From positions 4,714,501 to 4,778,500 of the forward strand of contig NC_088295.1 in the NCBI RefSeq assembly GCF_032854445.1: a stretch of DNA of 64,000 nucleotides, written 5' to 3'. Both the position numbers and the translations under genes were made by a program. Each line of letters begins with the position of its first letter. Position 1 is the first letter of the stretch. Under the pieces are notes generated by a model. It was given only the letters and a program-made list of their open reading frames with translations. It did not search any database and was not told where the DNA came from. Of the stretch, positions 32,896 through 45,937 are shown piece after piece. The stretch comes from Liolophura sinensis. Lineage: Eukaryota; Mollusca; Polyplacophora; Chitonida; Chitonidae.

Positions 32896-35167
32896 AAAAC
32901 GTCCCAGGACTCTTCTGAGCTTTCCTCAGTTCTCACTCAGGTATCCTCTACCAGCCTGTGTCAGTCATGCATGTTTTCTATATAGATGACGCTGATCGTT
33001 TTAAGGCACACCAGTACACAAAGAGATTTACTGGTATAAGAAAGCGTGCACACCAGAGTAGAGAAACATTTGTAGGTGTTATTATGATATCAATACTAGT
33101 ATTCATTTCAATCACGCAGAAAACTGGGCTTTTGCAAGGTATTGTCATTGACAGACTGGTGTCTCAATGGACACATATTATACCTCTAGAAATGCCAAGT
33201 TTATTACTTAGCGTAGAATTCAGGTGTTATGTTATCATTTTATATATTATTTGTTTACTGAGTACATTAAATGTATATGGAATTAAAAGCACTGCTACGT
33301 GTAATTGCTATTATTCTAAACACCCATTTTCCTTTTTGTGTGAGCTATGCACATTAAACATGTCTTGTTATACGTCTGTACAGGGGCCTCCTTGGCTCAG
33401 TTGAGTTCTAATGTTAGAAAAACACAGTTCTCTTGTTTGTTTTACCAATCGAAGAAACTAATGTATTAGTTAAATTCTTTCTGCTTGTTTTCTAGTCCAG
33501 ATATTGTACAAAGATATCGGGACTGTATGGAAGAACTGCAAGGGTATGCCAGACCATTCCACTGACTTCCTTCATTCGGCTCTAATGTACAATTTACGAA
33601 CCTGCTTGTGTGACACATGATTGTGCTTTAGCTGCAATGCTCCACATCTCTGGTTTTCAGTTAAGGGGCATGATGGTCTATGCGTTAAAAATAAATAAAA
33701 TGTATATCGATATGTGTTGTTTTGTTTTGTTGTTCGTGTAACCCTGTTGGAACCCATTCCTACAGCAGTCCAGCCATGCTCAACAAAGCAGGAAAACGCA
33801 CGTGTAAGCAACGATCCTCCATATATGAGAGATCTCATACAAAGAGAGCTACCGAGACCAAAAGCGGACGTTTGCTATTTTTTTATCTTGTATTTCCTGT
33901 GTTGTTTTTTTTTTACAACAAATTTGTAATTCAGTTATGCATATTAGCGCAACTTTCGTTGTTTTTATACGAAGTTTTAATTTTTACCGGTATTATGTTA
34001 TTTTTTTATTTATTATATTTTTTTTGGATTTTGGTTGTAAGATTTGTAGTAACTTGTCGGGTTATTTTGGGGGGGAAATATATATTTCTAATATTTGTAG
34101 AAATAAAGACTATCAGGCTAATATCAAGTAGCAAAAAACATGGCATGGTAGTTACGTGCTGGTAACGTTATGAGGGTTTCGCACACGTGGGCCCAAATGT
34201 TAAGGCACTTTACGTTTTGTAGACGCCATTAAAAAATGACCACGTCTTATTTGTTTCTTAAAATAACCTTTATTAATCTTAAAATTGATATAATGAAGGA
34301 ACCTGCTGGCAAAATTGAAAATCCACAAGTTAGAAAGGTAGAAAAACAAAACTGAAGTCTTTCCGAAAAGTTGTTTTTACGTACATTCAACAAGAAGCAA
34401 TCCAACACATCTTCAGAGAGCAATGGCGCCAGACACAGCCTTTTGAACGCTAGTTCATCATCAGAAGGGCCGTTGTTAGTGCATATCTTTTAACAGTTAT
34501 TTCCCTTACATTGCAAGTCAAGCTGTGGATGTACTAAGCAATGTTCTATCGATCTTGTCTACATCGAGTAAGTCAGCAATACTAAAGAAGAAGACTTACA
34601 TCCTTAGATTAATCTTTAGTTAATAACTGACTGAATACGAATGTGTATTGTAGTTTAGAGGTATGTCATCATTCAGTCAGCAAGGGATAGTTATGAGTGT
34701 GCATGCGCAATGGCAACAAAATGACAAAAGTGTCCTTTAATTTTGACAAGTTGTACCGTCTGCAATTTGTCGAAACCTCGACAAATTATACAGTAAGTCG
34801 ATGAGGCGAGATGTAACGGATCAACAAGCCGGACTACGTACACTCTGACGGACAACTCCATCCATGGATTCCCCTATCACATAGGCAGTTGTTACGACAG
34901 CTTGGACAGGGAACAGTTGACTCCAATAACGTAATTCCAAACTCTGCACAGCTCACTTTCTGCTTGCCTGTATCTTTTATTTCCTTGATGGCGCTCTTTA
35001 TTATAGAGATGGAAATCGACATCCTACTTTTATTTCCTACCTTTAGGTACATGCAGGAAGATGGCGGCTTCCTAGAACATGCTTTGTCAATGTACATTTG
35101 GACAATTTATTGCGATACAATAAGGTATGAGTAAAAGTCACAGAAGTTATGCAGGATGAGACTTCTT
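32896..35167. other. Unannotated intergenic stretch, partly T-rich
   Basis: A 148-codon frame (32958-33404) and AT-rich frames near 33722-34165 show no domain and are low-complexity. At 33381-33402 gggcctccttggctcagttg resembles the family-1 SINE 5' head without the rest. A 10-bp-stem hairpin lies at 34764-34787. Confidence 0.5.
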
Positions 35168-35290
35168 TTTTTTCTTTTATTCATTTATTTAGTTGATTTG
35201 AATGTTACGATGTGACCAAGAATATTTCAGTTATTCAAAGGCAACCAGCATGACTATGGAAGAAAACTGGGCAGAGTCAAGTTTGACAGG
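35168..35290 (-). mobile_element. Degraded family-1 SINE 3' end, minus strand
   Basis: The + strand keeps the reversed order: ttcatttatttagttgattt, gaccaagaatatttcagtta, ccagcatgactatggaagaa and aactgggcagag, matching the family with many substitutions. Confidence 0.6.
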
Positions 35291-35334
35291 CCAACCTTTT
35301 GCCCATTGCTCCTATGAGTTGTCATCCGTGTACT

Positions 35335-35765
35335 TCCGCGCTATCCATCTGCTTATTTCCACCAACTACTTGTGCCCTGTACATCTAGTTATTGCCCACC
35401 GATTTACTTCCACCCGTCTACTTGTGCCATGTCCATCTGCTTTATGTCCATCCAGCCACTTGTCTGTCCATCTGCTTATTGTCCATTTACCTTCTTGTCT
35501 CTGTTATAGTCCATCCATCCACTTGTCACATGTCCATATGCTTGTGCCATGGCCCTTTGCCTATTGCCCATCCATGCACTGGTCCCATGTTTATCTGCTT
35601 ATTGCCCATCCATTCACTGGTCTCATGTTTATCTGCTTATTGCCCATCCATGCACTGGTCCCATGTTTATCTGCTTATTGCCCATCCATCTATTCCTCTG
35701 TCAATGTCTATCTACATTTTGTCCGCATATCGACTTATCACCCAGCTATATGTACTTGTCATCCA
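35335..35765. repeat. 37-38-bp minisatellite
   Basis: Clean copies of atctgcttattgcccatcca plus tgcactggtcccatgttt lie at about 35560-35690, spaced 38 bp, with diverged units on both sides. It is stop-poor in all + frames, hence the 116-198-codon frames there. Confidence 0.82.
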
Positions 35766-38700
35766 TTTATCTTCTATTTATCGGTTGTCAGTCCTTAAAC
35801 TCGTCCACACTTATTCTTGATCTGTCTTTCATCGTTTTCCCGTCACTTTCAAGACAGCAATGTGGAAAATCTGGACATTGTTTCTCTGGTAATGCCTAAC
35901 CAAATACGGATATTAATCCCAACCTGATCAATATTTTGATATAAATCAATTCCCATGTCTTTTTGTATTGAAAATGTTAGAAAAGGACGATTCAGAGAAA
36001 GTGATCTTGGTGAATACTGAGGTGGCAGCAGGTCCTAAAGTCTTAACCAACTAGACCAGGAAAGGTCAAATACATTTATCTCACCTGAGGTGAATGACTT
36101 TTGGGGTCGGAGAAGTTAGTTTGTGTGGGATTGTGTGGAGTAACGGTTAGGTCAAGTCTATTAGCGAGAAGGTGCAAACCTGCCAATGTGGACAGATTTC
36201 TTGTTAGGATTGGTTCCAAGGTCATAGAATCCATCCACCCATTTGTTTTGTACAGAGGTAAACGGGAAATGTCTATGAAGAAATTATTGAGCTGTCAAAC
36301 ACCTGGGTGAGGCCTGACAATTCGTTACTTTGTGGCATAAGTGTAGCTTAATGGAGGCTCTGCTCTGATAGGGCGCTCCCGTCAGAGACTTGGCAGGCGT
36401 GAAAACAATTAGAAAACAGATGTGAGTATGGAGACAAAGGTGCGCCCAGCGGTACACGGACAGATCTCCACAACTCGGTCGGACGTCAATCAATATGCAG
36501 AGTACAGAAATCTGTAAAACAAATACATTAACGACCACAATCAGAGGATGGCATGTACAAGTATTGGCGCCATTGACCTCGCTTCAGTATCTTCAATAGA
36601 AATTCCGTGCGCTCAAGCTCTCCAAACTTCCAGTTTCTATTTTCTTCGTCTGTCCTGATTGTACAATATCAGCTCGCCATGGGATCAATCTGAGCTCCAC
36701 AGGCTGTCAAAAGAGCCTCTTGCTCATGTAATAAAGAGATCCGAACAACAGGAGAGAGATGTGGTCGCGGACTGCGATTGCCGGCCTGCTCGGATCGAAG
36801 GCGGTGCACGGCTCAGCGATATCGGTGATCATTTCAACGAATTCCGCACTGTGTATAGCCAGCCTCAGACAGTTATACCCCTAGTCTGATTGCGTCCAGT
36901 TTGTGGGACGCAGGAGGGAGATGGGGTTGATCGGCTTTAAGGACAGGCGAGATGGAAGCCTGATGGATAGCTGGCTGCTTTTGCTCCGCACTCAGTTTAC
37001 ATGATCGGAATCTCAGGGACTAGGGGTTTTATAACGTACATCGATAAGCATTCTCTCTGGTTTGCCAAATCTGACAAAAGTCTCATGGCTAGAATATTAT
37101 GATCGGTTGATGCCAGAAAAACCAGGTGACATGCCTGAGTGGACAATCGGTTGATGCCAGAAAAACCAGGTGACATGCCTGAGTGGACAATTGTGTAACC
37201 TAACATCCGCGGATACGCATAAATAGAGTTGTATCTGAACATTGTAGAAGTAGTGAACGTCTGTATGGGCGAGCAGGCAGGCGAACAAATCCACAGTATA
37301 AATTCTCAATATCCTATCCCGGAACATAGCTCCTCGTCAATCCCCAGCGATGCCCTCTCGCCAATCCTTACTGCTCTCTCGGATACACGTTTAATGCGCA
37401 TTTTGTTTCTCCGCGGAAGGCTTGGGTTGTATAATACTGCCATTTATCTTCTCATCGGCGTTTATATAACACCAACTGTGTGGAAATATTGCCATTCCCA
37501 GTGTGTCATGAACCAGATCGAGTTTAGTGTAGTAATATAATAGCAGCCGCATCCCTGTAATAACGGCTGGCTAGCTTCTTCAGCCGTCCGACCGGTTCGC
37601 TCAAGCTGTTTACGGAAAAGTCCAGCTTCGGTGAAGCGTTAATACTGCAAGTTTATTGCAAGGGCTTTTTATAGATCATAAGCCACTGGCTTGAATAAGC
37701 CAGGTCTCAAGACAACCGTAATGTATGGTGGAATGGATATAAAATCCGATTTTACAAACATTGATAACATGGTATGAAAGGCAACGACTCCAAGTAAAAA
37801 TCATGCCTGGGCTCTGTACACAATGTCATATCCGAAAGATATAAGAAAATAAATTAACGAAATTTGCTGGAATTTCACGCAGCTTTTCTTGTCTGTCACC
37901 ACCCCCTCCCCCTCCCCCTCCCCACACACACAGCCTATCCTGGAGACAACAGATTTCGCAAAGATGAAAACTTACTCGTTTCTGATTCTTTCTTCACCGC
38001 ACTTCTGCTGCTCGTTCCGCATGTTGTTCTTAATGGCCTTAAAAATTATGTAGAACTTCAGAGTAACATGATTTGCAAAATTTTCAGAACAAGATGACAT
38101 GCTGCAGTTCAAGGCTGTGTCAAGAAATACTTGTTAACATGACGTGAGTTTATGTATTTTGGTATATCCCTGATTTCCCAACGTTTTTCTAACTTTGTGA
38201 TGTTGCTAGCGCGCATAATGTCAGTGTTGGCTCTAACCGGAGTCTCAGGTTAAATAGTAAATGCATGCTTTGGTTTTCAGTACAGTGGTACTTATCTGTT
38301 TAGTATAGCTATATGTATTTTTTGAGAATCATCTCTTAACGTTTGACATACTTATAAGCTCAAGGATTTATGTTCTGAAGACAACAGAAAAATTAATTGT
38401 GTGGCCATTGATTGAAGGAAAAACTATATGTCGTTTCATCATTCAATAATTAGCGAGTTTGGCAAAGAACAAATAAAGACTATCCTGTATTGCAAGATTG
38501 AATTTGTCCTTCTGTACTTGGCGAGTGTGTGTGTGTGGGCGGGGGGAATGACGAGTGGACGTGGGGTAGGGGGAGGGGATTTTGTCTTGGGGCGCACGCA
38601 TTAATGATTGACATACTGCACCGACCCAATTTCATCTCCACCCTTCATCCGAAAGCGGAGGTAGGCCTACCTAAAGAGAGACAGTTGATGGTGTTTCCTT

Positions 38701-39108
38701 GGTTTAACCTGATTTAACTGCAACAATCAAAATAATACAGGCCATTAAGAACGCCTTGGAATTTTGATAGACACGCTGGACTCCATTTAAAGAGGTATTA
38801 TCGATGGGTACTTAGTCCCGGTGAGGACAATTAAAAATGAGTTGAAAAACAAATTGTGTGGTATTGTTAGTGCATTAGTCAATCAGCAACATTGATGGGG
38901 TTTATTTAGCATAATGGAGATCGTTAACACAATATCAACATTAGTTGGAGCCAGGGCCCAGATAGGATAAACCACGTATCAGTAACACTTTAGAATTGCA
39001 GACTAAAGGCCACAGATACATCAGCTCGCCATACCTGTACGATATGATGCATGAATTACGTTTGTTAAACAAGTCGGTTGATTGTTGACAGTATCGCCTA
39101 AAGATGCA
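35766..39108. other. Unannotated intergenic stretch
   Basis: Contains a perfect or near-perfect 44-bp tandem duplication at 37102-37189 (atcggttgatgccagaaaaa...). No supported gene. Confidence 0.5.
37102..37189. repeat. 44-bp tandem duplication, two copies
   Basis: The segment beginning atcggttgatgccagaaaaa and ending ctgagtggacaa occurs twice head to tail, apparently identical. It looks like a minisatellite at its first step. Confidence 0.9.
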
Positions 39109-39620
39109 CGCGAACACAACAGATCTATTCTTGTGTGTACGCAAACACCACACATCTATTATTCTGTATATGTGAACACCACATATCTATTCTTGTGTAC
39201 ACGCGAACACCACAGATCTATTCTTCTGTATACGTGAACACCGCAGATCTATATTTGTGTAGACGTACGTGTATATGTGCCACAACAAAAGTCTTCTTGC
39301 AAACGTACATGGAACACCACACACACAGTTCAGCAGACCTAGGCACTACGTATGCAACACCACACACGCAGTTCAACAGAAGTAGGCTCTGTGCATGCAA
39401 CACCACACACGCAGTTCAACAGAAGTAGGCTCTATGTATGCAACACTATACACGCAGTTCAACAGAAGTAGGCTCTATGTATGCAACACCACACACGCAA
39501 TTCAGCAGATGTATGCTCTATCTATGCAACGCCTCACGCGCATTTCTACAGACGTAGGTAAGGCCCCAAAACTAATTCTGCCGACCTAGGCAAAGCCCCA
39601 CACGTAGTTCTGCAGGGATA
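39109..39620. repeat. Compound minisatellite: about 31-35-bp then 43-bp units
   Basis: At 39109-39290 the unit is gaacaccacagatctattct-tgtgtacacgc. From about 39310 a 43-bp unit, gcaacaccacacacgcagtt-caacagaagtaggctctatg-tat, recurs (39354, 39397). Weak relatives extend to about 39820. Confidence 0.83.
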
Positions 39621-39829
39621 GTCAAGCACCAGACCTAATTTTTCACACGTACATGTAGGCAACGCTCACACGTAATTCTGCAAAAGTATGCAAAATGACA
39701 CAATATAATTTTGCAGATGTATAGAACATCATACACCTATTCATGTCTGCGTAATAAGCGTAATAGATGTATTCATGTACGCTCACGAAGCGCCACACAT
39801 TTATTCCTTCTGATGTTTACCCTATGTTA

Positions 39830-40888
39830 TCACAAATGTATGGGTGAGTAGCAACCTGCAGCAGCCGTTATATTTCACATACCAAGCTCACGTGCAGTTT
39901 GGACAGAATTTCTCCGATAGATTGCGATAGAAGTCTAAAATTTACAATGCAACTTGTTGGATACATATCAATTTAACACTGCAGCTATCAAAGTAGCAAA
40001 TAAAGTCTGTAAATGAAAGGAAATAAAGATGTAAAAACTAGCTTATGATATGTGCTGGCGGGAATTTTTTCTTGACCCTTGGTGACCCTTGATACATTCA
40101 ACAGTCGCTTGCAATACATTTCGATTATATCACACTCGTCTGCTGACAAAATCAAGTGAACAAAGTGTGCTGTACGGGTAGATGGGGAAGCTAAACTTTA
40201 CGAAGGAAATAACCCGTTTACTTAATATTATTTCAAGATAGCATACATGAGCGGGTCATACAGAGCCCATGCATTACGGACAGCAATATATCCAAGGGTC
40301 CTGCATATGGCGTGTACACATCTCGCCTTGTAGCATTTGCTAGATCCTGTGTGGTATGTGACGATTTCAATCAACGTCACAAGTTACTACCTTGAATATA
40401 AGCGTCATGTCCAACATTCATATACCATTCGTAGTCCGTAAAGGGCGTTCCAAGTCGATAATCGCAAGATCCATTTCCAAAACAACGTCTAACACTAGTT
40501 CCCAAAGACAAAGGTATGCAAGAAATTATACAAATAGGAAATAAATCCGGTAAAACACAAAAGAGAAGCAGTCATCAGTTATCAATGATGCCGGGCAGAC
40601 AGTGGATATTCCAAGCATGAATTCCGTATCAAAGTTCAAATTCGTAGTCCTCGAGTTCCTGGTCAAATAACAATTAATCAATGTATCTCAGTCGCGCTTT
40701 GCAACTGTTCATAAAGGCATCATGCAGATGTAATGAGCATGGCTGCCTTGTGTATCAAAGTTATTCCATCAAACACCTTCACTGTAAGTTTCTTAATTTC
40801 TACAATGAGCACAATTCTCTTGCAGATAAATATGGACACAGCGTCCAGAATCGCTGGTGCTCTGCTTCACGACTGTGTCTAAATCCGC
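39830..40888. other. Unannotated intergenic stretch
   Basis: Nothing recognised. Confidence 0.5.
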
Positions 40889-42060
40889 TTAATCAGGGGC
40901 TAGGGGATGTATATTAATCGTGTTGAATTCACGCGCCACGTTGGATAATATATAATATACATACAATATACATAATATATGTATGTAAGGATAATTTACA
41001 ATGTCAAAATTGAAACTATGCCTCTTGTCGTACACTCTGCGAGAGAGGAAACCGTTTTGGGTTTTGCACAAATATAGGTCCAGATAAGATGTACCATCTG
41101 GAGAGTTTGTGGTTTCCTTCAAATCCAGCGAAGGTAGGTATAAATCTTTCACTGTCTTTGCTATATATAGATTCTTTAAAGTTAGTAGGTCACCAATATA
41201 CCGTTTAGTGAATGCGAATGATGGGGCCTAGTGAGGATTTCTCCTTAATAGTTTCTGCATACAGTCGTATTCAACCGAGAAAGGTTTTAGTCATCCAAAA
41301 GGGAGGCACAATTGGTACTCATCGGAATGGCTATACAGTGTTGATACATGGTTTCCCCGAATTTCACATGAATGCTATTAATGGGAAACTCAGGAACCTC
41401 GATGAACGACTTAACATCCAATGAATGGTAACCCTTGGATGTAATGAATTGAAGAATGTTTGTTGCCCTTGACGTTAATGTAGCGGTAATCAGTTTTATT
41501 AAAGAACTGTACAATTAGCGATGAAATTCTATCAGTTAAATCTGTGTGAGGAATTGTCGTATTTCTGAGAATTGTGAGAGTGGAGAAATCCCAAGTAGAG
41601 ATGTTATTATAATGTTCGTATATATGAGCGTCTAGTTTTGAGTTTTTAAGGATCCACATATAGTTAACGCCAGAATTTTTTTCATTTGCGCAACAGTACT
41701 TTCCCCCAAATGGCTGTACTTCTTGTAATACCTTCGTTAAGACAATAGATACAACTTTGGTGATACAGTTTATCGATCCCTCAATAAAGCGAGCTTTGTA
41801 CTGGGATTTATGCATTTTCAGAATCCAGTAAAGTTGTGGTATGTTGGTGTGACGGAAGGTACGGATATACTCATCTGTTTGAGAAAGGACTGATATTTTT
41901 TAAATAGTTCATCCAGGGTATTTGTCGTTATAGAATACGTTGATGTGGCTACAGTTGTTGTAATGGTATCAAGCTCTTCTACAAGAGCCTGGAAGTAATA
42001 ATTCTTGCAGACGTTGTTTGTTTGCAATGGACTATTTCATGATATATTTAGCAATGTTTC
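40889..42060 (-). pseudogene. Degraded Penelope-type reverse transcriptase fragment
   Basis: Four successive minus-strand frames, broken by frameshifts and stops, read as one RT domain. In order: NNVCKNYYFQALVEEL (about 42021-41974); HKSQYKARFI and GKYCCANEKNSG just below 41815; motif-A-like TWDFSTLT; motif-B-like IPMSTNCASLLDD (about 41287); motif C as RYIGDLL (YIGD at 41189-41200); then TNSPDGTSYLDLYL and RRVYDKRHSFNFDIVNYP (to about 40960). The catalytic YxDD has lost its first Asp. I see no GIY-YIG endonuclease domain or element termini. Assignment to Penelope-like elements is by motif order and recalled family resemblance. Confidence 0.75.
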
Positions 42061-42929
42061 GCAGATGATCAATTTCAGTTTACACCCGATTTCCTACCAA
42101 TGCTCTGACAATATATTAGTGAGAGTGTTGAAAATTACGCTGTATTGTATAGTCGAGAAAAATCTTCGGCTTGCTGACTGGAAATTACTATGATATATGT
42201 ACTTTATTAAGCAGTCATTTGATCTATGGAAATAACCAAAAATTAATATGAGATATATGAATACATATTGCGAGTAATCACGGCCGTGAACACCCAGACA
42301 ACAGATGGGGGGGGGGGGATATAATTAAGGTTGTGCAAAGTCATTGTTGTAAATAAACGCCTCTGCAGGTGGGCACCAGCTGTTTGTCCTAACCTCGGGC
42401 TGGCTCAGCTGGTTCCCTTGATGGTTGATACAGTTCTGATGGCATTGATAAGAAACTCCGGCTGTGATAGCCAGCAAATATGCTATTTTTCAAACCTTAC
42501 GAACGGTATGAGCAATGCTGTAATTACTGTGTGTCAGTAAATTGTGTTACGCAAATGCTTCTTGTCAAAATCGTTAATTGATAATTGCCTATTTCTTTCA
42601 TACTTCCATGATTTATTAAATTTTTCATTTCTTGACGTTCATATTCTAATTTAGGTAGATCTTCTGAGATTTACTAGTGATCATAATATGAAGAGGTCTC
42701 TGATGAATCGTACGACTAATGTTAGTGGTAAATACGCAGACTTTTGCAATGAGCTATGGTGGTGAATTCAACCGAATAATTGTGAGATTAAATTTGCAGG
42801 TGACCACAGGCTAATATCAGTGAGTTTTAAACTGCTGGTGGCCATACTCGAATACATTGCAGACAGCTCTCCTCTGTCACAGTGCCACCCATATGTTATC
42901 AACGTCTTCTCTGTCCACACCTTCTGACC
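42061..42929. other. Unannotated intergenic stretch
   Basis: Holds a run of 12 or more G near 42307. No gene recognised. Confidence 0.5.
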
Positions 42930-44295
42930 ACACCGTCTCTGTCACACCCCTGTTCTGTCACAACCACAGTCCCATCCCTCTTCTGTCACAACCACAGCTC
43001 ACCCCTCTTCTGTCACAACCACAGCCCACCCCTCTTCTGTCACAACCACAGCTCACCCTTCTTCTGTCACAACCACAGCCCACCCCTCTTCTGTCACAAC
43101 CACAGCCCACCCCTCTTCTGTCACAACCACAGCCCACCCCTCTTCTGTCACAACCACAGCCCCACCCCTCTTCTGTCACAACCACAGCCCACCCCTCTTC
43201 TGTCACAACCACAGCCCACCCCTCTTCTGTCACAACCACAGCTCACCCCTCTTCTGTCACAACCACAGCCCACCCCTCTTCTGTCACAACCACAGCCCAC
43301 CCCTCTTCTGTCACAACCACAGCCCACCCCTCTTCTGTCACAACCACAGCCCACCCTTCTTCTGTCACAACCACAGCTCACCCCTCTTCTGTCACAACCA
43401 CAGCCCACCCCTCTTCTGTCACAACCACAGCCCACCCCTCTTCTGTCACAACCACAGCCCACCCCTCTTCTGTCACAACCACAACCCCACCCCTCTTCTG
43501 TCACAACCACAGCTCACCCCTCTTCTGTCACAACCACAGCTCACCCCTCTTCTGTCACAACCACAGCCCACCCCTCTTCTGTCACAACCACAGCCCCACC
43601 CCTCTTCTGTCACAACCACAGTCCCATCCCTCTTCTGTCACAACCACAGCTCACCCCTCTTCTGTCACAACCACAGCCCACCCCTCTTCTGTCACAACCA
43701 CAGCCCACCCCTCTTCTGTCACAACCACAGCTCACCCCTCTTCTGTCACAACCACAGCCCACCCCTCTTCTGTCACAACCACAGCCCCACCCCTCCTCTG
43801 TCACAACCACAGTCCCATCCCTCTTCTGTCACAACCACAGCTCACCCCTCTTCTGTCACAACCACAGCCCACCCCTCTTCTGTCACAACCACAGCCCACC
43901 CCTCTTCTGTCACAACCACAGCCCACCCTTCTTCTGTCACAACCACAGCCCCACCCCTCTTCTGTGACAACCACAGCCCACCCCTCTTCTGTGACAACCA
44001 CAGCCCACCCCTCTTCTGTCACAACCACAGCTCACCCCTCTTCTGTCACAACCACAGCCCACCCCTCTTCTGTCACAACCACAGCCCACCCCTCTTCTGT
44101 CACAACCACAGCCCACCCCTCTTCTGTCACAACCACAGCTCACCCCTCTTCTGTCACAACCACAGCTTACCCCTCTTCTGTCACAACCACAGCTCACCCC
44201 TCTTCTGTCACAACCACAGCCCCACCCCTCTTCTGTCACAACCACAGCCCCACCCCTCTTCTGTGACAACCACAGCTCACCCCTCTTCTGTCACA
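42930..44295. repeat. 27-bp C-rich minisatellite, about 50 copies
   Basis: The unit is cccacccctcttctgtcaca-accacag, alternating cagccc/cagctc. Occasional 28-bp units (an added C) shift the frame. There are no stops in most frames on either strand, so + frames of 361 and 469 codons (HPSSVTTTA repeats) and several minus frames appear; none is a credible protein. Confidence 0.95.
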
Positions 44296-44329
44296 GTGCG
44301 GCCACCTATCCTTTGCCACAGTGCCACCC

Positions 44330-44670
44330 ATATGTTGTCACAGTCTGGCCACACCTTCTCTGTCACAGTCTGGCCACACCTTCTCTGTCACAGTCTGGCC
44401 ACGCCTTCTCTGTCACAGTCTGGCCACACCTTCTCTGTCACAGTCTGGCCACACCTTCTCCGTCACAGTCTGGCCACACCTTCTCCGTCACAGTCTGGCC
44501 ACACCTTCTCTGTCACAGTCTGGCCACACCTTCTCTGTCACAGTCTGGCCACACCTTCTCTGTCACAGTCTGGCCACACCTTCTCTGTCACAGTCTGGCC
44601 ACACCTTCTCTGTCACAGTCTGGCCACACCTTCTCTGTCACAGTCTGGCCACACCTTCTCTGTCATAGTC
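44330..44670. repeat. 25-bp minisatellite adjoining the 27-bp array
   Basis: About 13 copies of cagtctggccacaccttctc-tgtca, nearly identical, open in all three + frames. Diverged relatives run to about 44830. It shares the ttctctgtcaca core with the neighbouring 27-bp unit, so the two arrays are probably related. Confidence 0.93.
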
Positions 44671-44830
44671 CCACCACTACTCTGTCGCAAGTCAGCCCCC
44701 CGTTCTCTGTCATAGTCCCACCCCTCTTCTGTTACAGTCCGGCCACCTGTCTTCTGTCACACTCCCACCCCTCTTCTGTCACAGTCCCACCCATCATCTG
44801 ACACAGTCCCACCCGTTCTAGCTCCTGTCA

Positions 44831-45937
44831 CCTCTTCATTGCAGTCCACAGAATTCTCTATTGCATTAAACTTTGTGACCATACAGTCAATTCACACAAA
44901 ACACACCAATTGGAATCAACCGCTTAAAAAAACAAGATATTTTGGTTTTAGGACACGAACTTCAGGTTTGAATTTGATAGGAGAGTGTTTATTAATACTT
45001 TGATGCTTATAAAGACGGCCACGACCTGGTCGAGGCTCATGACAGTTTTCTGTGCTGGGCAGGGCCTCCCTGTCCCTTAGATCTGCTTATCTAACCGTCC
45101 GTACCAGCAGTTAGTGGGATGCAGTCTTAGAAATCCACTTTATTCTAAGATGCCATTGTGCGTGAATGCCCTGTACTTCACTGCAGGGATTCTCTACGAA
45201 TCATCCATAATAATATTGACTGGGTTTTGTCGCAGTCCGATTGGGTTAACACATCGTAAATAAGGGCATGTAACTCAGCATCCGAGGAGCATACAAATTC
45301 GCTTGTCTCTGAACTGACTCCAGCTCAATAGACAGGAAGTCAGCTGACGGGAACACGGCCACTGGACGAGTCACGCCTGCCCTACCTCAGTCCGTGCCAG
45401 GTTAGCCTGGTGTTGTCAGGACTGCTGGGAAATTAGAGAAGTAAAGAACAAGGTATAGTGTTTGATTTAATGAAACTCGGGTCCTGCCGAGCCACCGTCC
45501 TGGCTGGCCAGCTTCGAGCACGACCGAAGCAATTGCTCTGCATGTTGGTAATTATGACGCCTCTTTTTCACTACCGGTGCTGACATACTGAGCAGAACGA
45601 CAAATCGACTCACTTTGAACACTTAAGGAAGAAAATGCCAATGGACAAAATTGTGACAAACATAGTTCAGACAACCTTATAAGATCGATCGGACAGCGCC
45701 TACTTCTAAACTAGACAAAATAATAGGTTTGGTACAGAAGAAAACTCAAAGTGACTGTGGAAATGAGATTATTGGTGTGGAGCCCGCGGGTGGGTTAATG
45801 ATTGGGAGGGACTAAATCATTCGTGACCCGAGGAGAAGAACAGATGTTTGGTAGGAGCTCTCCCACCCTCCTCTGCCTGTCTAATTACTGCATCATAAAC
45901 CGAGCTGTCTCCCAGCACCAAGGTGTAGCTGGCTGTC
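44831..45937. other. Upstream region of the GPCR gene
   Basis: Non-repetitive. Presumably contains the promoter and 5' UTR, but no convincing TATA box or initiator could be placed. Confidence 0.4.

Noticed and set aside
32958-33404. 148-codon + strand frame
   Set aside because: No recognisable domain, no splice or start support, and the 3' part overlaps a SINE-head-like fragment.
33722-34165. Hydrophobic, Phe/Tyr-rich open frames
   Set aside because: Low-complexity T-rich DNA gives spurious hydrophobic peptides in several frames.
42857-44266. 469-codon Ser/Thr/Pro-rich open frame resembling a mucin
   Set aside because: A 27-bp C-rich array open in several frames on both strands; 28-bp units shift the frame without consequence, which a real mucin would not tolerate.
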